This document shows, piece after piece, positions 5,701-8,199 of a stretch of DNA of 8,199 nucleotides; within the stretch, counting starts at the first letter, position 1; each line of letters begins with the position of its first letter. The position numbers were made by a program, and so were the translations under genes. Under the pieces are notes generated by a model that worked only from the letters and a program-made list of their open reading frames with translations, had not been told where the DNA came from and did no database searches. The DNA comes from Syntrophomonas sp. (GTDB lineage Bacteria > Bacillota > Syntrophomonadia > Syntrophomonadales > Syntrophomonadaceae): assembly GCA_028693695.1 (NCBI GenBank), contig JAQUUV010000060.1, positions 1 through 8,199 of the forward strand, written 5' to 3'.

Positions 5701-8199
5701 TAAGAAATTCATTTATTTATTCGAAGAGGGAAGAGCGGAAATGAAGATGGTATTGGGAGGAAAAGGGGCTAACCTGGCTGAAATGACCAGAATAGGCTTG
5801 CCCGTTCCTCCTGGCTTTACCATAACCGCCGAAGCTTGTAATGAATATCTGGCTCTAAACCAGGAGTTCCCCGATGGAATGGTTGAAGACACCTTTAGCG
5901 CTTTAGGTAAATTGGAGCAAAAAACTGGCAAGAAATTTGGTGATAAGGATAACCCTTTACTGGTTTCAGTAAGGTCAGGTGCTGCTGTTTCTATGCCTGG
6001 TATGATGGATACCATATTAAACCTGGGGCTGAACGATGAATCCGTGCAGGGATTGGCTACTCTATCGGGAGATGAAAGGTTTGCCTATGATTGCTACCGG
6101 CGCTTCATTCAGATGTTTGGAAATGTAGTTCTGGAAATGGAACATTCCAGCTTTGATGATATAGTTGAAAAATATAAACGCAAATTGGGATTGATTTTTG
6201 ATTATGAAATTCCAGCCGTAGAGCTCAGGGAAATTATTGGGGAATACAAGGGATTAGTAAATCAAGAGAAAGGTTTCAACTTCCCCCAGGATGTGAGAGA
6301 ACAACTAATCATGGCTATTAAGGCGGTATTTAGTTCATGGAATAACCAGAGAGCTATCGTTTATCGGCGCATAAGTAAAATATCCGACGATCTGGGGACA
6401 GCGGTAAACATTCAATGCATGGCCTTTGGAAATCTAGGAGAAGATTGTGGAACCGGCGTAGCTTTCACCCGCAGTCCTTCAACCGGGGTAAGAGAACTAT
6501 ATGGAGAGTTTTTGGTTAATGCCCAGGGCGAGGATGTAGTAGCGGGAATTAGAACCCCATTGCCCATTTCCCAATTGAAAGAAGGCTTGCCGGCGGTGTA
6601 TCAACAGTTTGTTGATACCTGTACCAACCTGGAGAATCACTACCGGGATATGCAAGATATTGAGTTCACCGTAGAAAAAGGCATTCTTTATATGTTGCAG
6701 ACCAGAACCGGTAAAAGGACTGCCAGAGCAGCCGTGAAAATAGCTGTGGATATGGTAAACGAAGGGCTGATTAGTAAAGAAGAGGCCTTGATGCGAGTTG
6801 ATCCCGAGCAGATTGATCAGCTTTTACATAGACAGATTGATAACTCAGTCCAGTTAGAGCCTATTGCTCAGGGCTTGCCTGCTTCTCCGGGGGCAGCCTG
6901 TGGTAAAGTGGTGTTTGAGCCTAATCTGGCTGAGAAAATGGCAGAAGCCGGAGAAAAAGTGGTCTTAGTGCGTAATGAGACTGCTCCCGATGATATACAT
7001 GGAATCGTACACTCGCAAGGGGTGCTTACCGCCCGGGGGGGTATGACTTCTCATGCTGCTGTAGTTGCTCGCGGTATGGGCAAACCCTGTGTTTGTGGCT
7101 GTGAAAGTATTAAGATTGATTCTGATGGGAAAATGTTCAGTGTAAACGGTCTGGTAGTTAAAGAAGGGGATATTATTACCTTGGATGGAGCTACCGGTAA
7201 AGTGATGTTAGGCGAAGTAGCCATGATAGAGCCTACTCTATCAGATGAATTTGAGACCTTCCTTAATTGGGCCAATGATATAAAAAGGCTGGCAGTGAGG
7301 GCCAATGCCGATACACCTGAGGATGCAGTCAGGGCTAGGGAGTTTGGAGCGGAAGGTATCGGTCTGTGCCGCACGGAACATATGTTTATGGCTCAAGAAC
7401 GCTTACCCATTGTACAGGAAATGATATTAGCAGAAAATCTGGCTGACCGTGAAGTCGCCCTAGCTAAACTCTTGCCTTTCCAGCGGGATGATTTTTATGG
7501 CATATTAAAAGCGATGGCACCATTCCCGGTTACCATTCGTTTACTGGATCCTCCCCTGCATGAATTCTTACCAGATCATGAAGCATTGATGCTGGAAATT
7601 GCAGAAATGAAACATCGCAATTCCAGTAAATATGAAATATTTGAAAAAGAGGAACTTCTCAAGAAGATACGCAAACTTTCGGAAGCCAACCCCATGCTGG
7701 GGCATCGCGGATGTCGTTTAGGTTTAACCTACCCAGAGATATATAACATGCAGGCTCGGGCAATCTTTGAAGCGATGTGCCTGCTAAAGACGGAGGGAAT
7801 AGAGACTTTTGCTGAAATAGAAATCCCTTTGGTTATGGATCTGATGGAATTCTCTTTACTAAAGAGAGATATTCTGGCGGTCTATGAAGACGTCAAGAAA
7901 ACCTGTGGGCATGAGCTGGATTTTGTTTTGGGAACCATGCTGGAACTTCCTCGGGCCTGTGTAATGGCGGATGAAATTGCAGAGCAGGCTGAGTTCTTTT
8001 CCTTTGGAACCAATGACTTAACCCAAACCACCCTGGGCTTCAGTCGGGATGATGCTGAAAGTAAATTTATTCCCGTTTATCTAGAAAAAAAGGTCATTAA
8101 GGATAATCCTTTTGCAGTACTTGATCGCAAGGGTGTGGGTTTCCTGATGAAAATGGCCGTGGAAAAGGCACGGGGGACGAAACCGGGTATACTTATGGG
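5693..8199 (+). CDS. ppdK: Pyruvate,phosphate dikinase, 3'-truncated by window edge
   Basis: PPDK interconverts ATP, pyruvate and phosphate with AMP, PEP and pyrophosphate, serving glycolysis or gluconeogenesis. From ATG 5693 the frame stays open for 835 codons to the window end. The family length is about 875-890, so roughly 40 residues are missing. The N-terminal ATP-grasp domain (about 20-355) contains VSVRSGAAVSMPGMMDT (91-107). The swivelling phosphohistidine domain (about 420-500) has GGMTSHAAVVARGMGKPC, with catalytic His454 and the regulatory threonine at 452. The C-terminal PEP/pyruvate barrel starts near 515 and shows CRTEHMF with Arg560, IRLLDPP with Arg616, and GTNDLTQTTLGFSRDDA; the arginines match C. 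symbiosum Arg561 and Arg617. The window stops just before the expected GICGEHGG loop with the catalytic cysteine, so that residue cannot be checked. GGAGG (5681-5685) lies seven bases upstream, and an 8-base overlap with yqfL implies coupled expression. Confidence 0.96.
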   Translation, partial: MSSKKFIYLFEEGRAEMKMVLGGKGANLAEMTRIGLPVPPGFTITAEACNEYLALNQEFPDGMVEDTFSALGKLEQKTGKKFGDKDNPLLVSVRSGAAVSMPGMMDTILNLGLNDESVQGLATLSGDERFAYDCYRRFIQMFGNVVLEMEHSSFDDIVEKYKRKLGLIFDYEIPAVELREIIGEYKGLVNQEKGFNFPQDVREQLIMAIKAVFSSWNNQRAIVYRRISKISDDLGTAVNIQCMAFGNLGEDCGTGVAFTRSPSTGVRELYGEFLVNAQGEDVVAGIRTPLPISQLKEGLPAVYQQFVDTCTNLENHYRDMQDIEFTVEKGILYMLQTRTGKRTARAAVKIAVDMVNEGLISKEEALMRVDPEQIDQLLHRQIDNSVQLEPIAQGLPASPGAACGKVVFEPNLAEKMAEAGEKVVLVRNETAPDDIHGIVHSQGVLTARGGMTSHAAVVARGMGKPCVCGCESIKIDSDGKMFSVNGLVVKEGDIITLDGATGKVMLGEVAMIEPTLSDEFETFLNWANDIKRLAVRANADTPEDAVRAREFGAEGIGLCRTEHMFMAQERLPIVQEMILAENLADREVALAKLLPFQRDDFYGILKAMAPFPVTIRLLDPPLHEFLPDHEALMLEIAEMKHRNSSKYEIFEKEELLKKIRKLSEANPMLGHRGCRLGLTYPEIYNMQARAIFEAMCLLKTEGIETFAEIEIPLVMDLMEFSLLKRDILAVYEDVKKTCGHELDFVLGTMLELPRACVMADEIAEQAEFFSFGTNDLTQTTLGFSRDDAESKFIPVYLEKKVIKDNPFAVLDRKGVGFLMKMAVEKARGTKPGILM

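Noticed and set aside
7051..7374. Minus-strand ORFs within ppdK, including 5713-6015
   Set aside because: They are antisense to intact, strongly conserved PPDK coding sequence and resemble no known protein; they are frame shadows.
5693..8199. Possible frameshift or pseudogene in ppdK
   Set aside because: Reading codon by codon from 5693 gives one uninterrupted frame with all expected motifs in order; only the window edge cuts it.
1..8199. CRISPR array, defence system, prophage or tRNA gene
   Set aside because: No regularly spaced repeats, phage or defence-type proteins, or tRNA cloverleaf were seen; all coding capacity is taken by housekeeping genes.

Overview
The window is ordinary housekeeping chromosome from a low-to-moderate GC Gram-positive bacterium. 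It is most likely a Clostridia-type Firmicute, perhaps of the Syntrophomonas/Peptococcaceae kind; that assignment is an inference. It rests on the recO-glyQ-glyS-CBS/HTH regulator-yqfL gene order familiar from Bacillus and its relatives, a tRNA-Gly T-box leader, strong AGGAGG ribosome binding sites, GTG/TTG starts, and a pyruvate,phosphate dikinase (PPDK) gene of the Clostridium symbiosum type. All genes run left to right on the + strand.

Bases 1-729 hold recO, lacking only about its first ten codons, which lie before the window. A good sigma-A promoter whose -35 box overlaps the recO stop (726-755) drives a glycine T-box leader (about 762-954). The leader has a GGC specifier, an exact T-box core and an intrinsic terminator. 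It controls glyQ (979-1893) and glyS (1893-3959), the alpha and beta subunits of the heterotetrameric glycyl-tRNA synthetase, which are joined by a 1-base stop/start overlap.

The 250-base gap after glyS is not empty. It is dominated by a 162-base imperfect palindrome (3949-4110), whose left arm runs into the last codons and stop of glyS. A weak terminator-like hairpin with a T8 run follows, then an AT-rich promoter region containing a direct repeat spaced 31 bases.

Bases 4210-8199 form a pyruvate/PEP control cassette. It encodes a CcpN-like HTH + two-CBS regulator, a DUF299-family PPDK regulatory kinase/phosphorylase, and ppdK itself. The PPDK gene is intact in frame but cut by the right edge about 40 codons before its expected end. 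The gaps are 21 bases and an 8-base overlap, so the three genes are probably cotranscribed. The likely logic is transcriptional sensing of energy or adenine nucleotides by the CBS regulator, plus reversible phosphorylation of PPDK on the threonine next to its catalytic histidine, with modifier and target made from one transcript.

I found no CRISPR array, prophage, transposase, defence system or clearly undescribed protein system. The most unusual object is the long palindrome after glyS.
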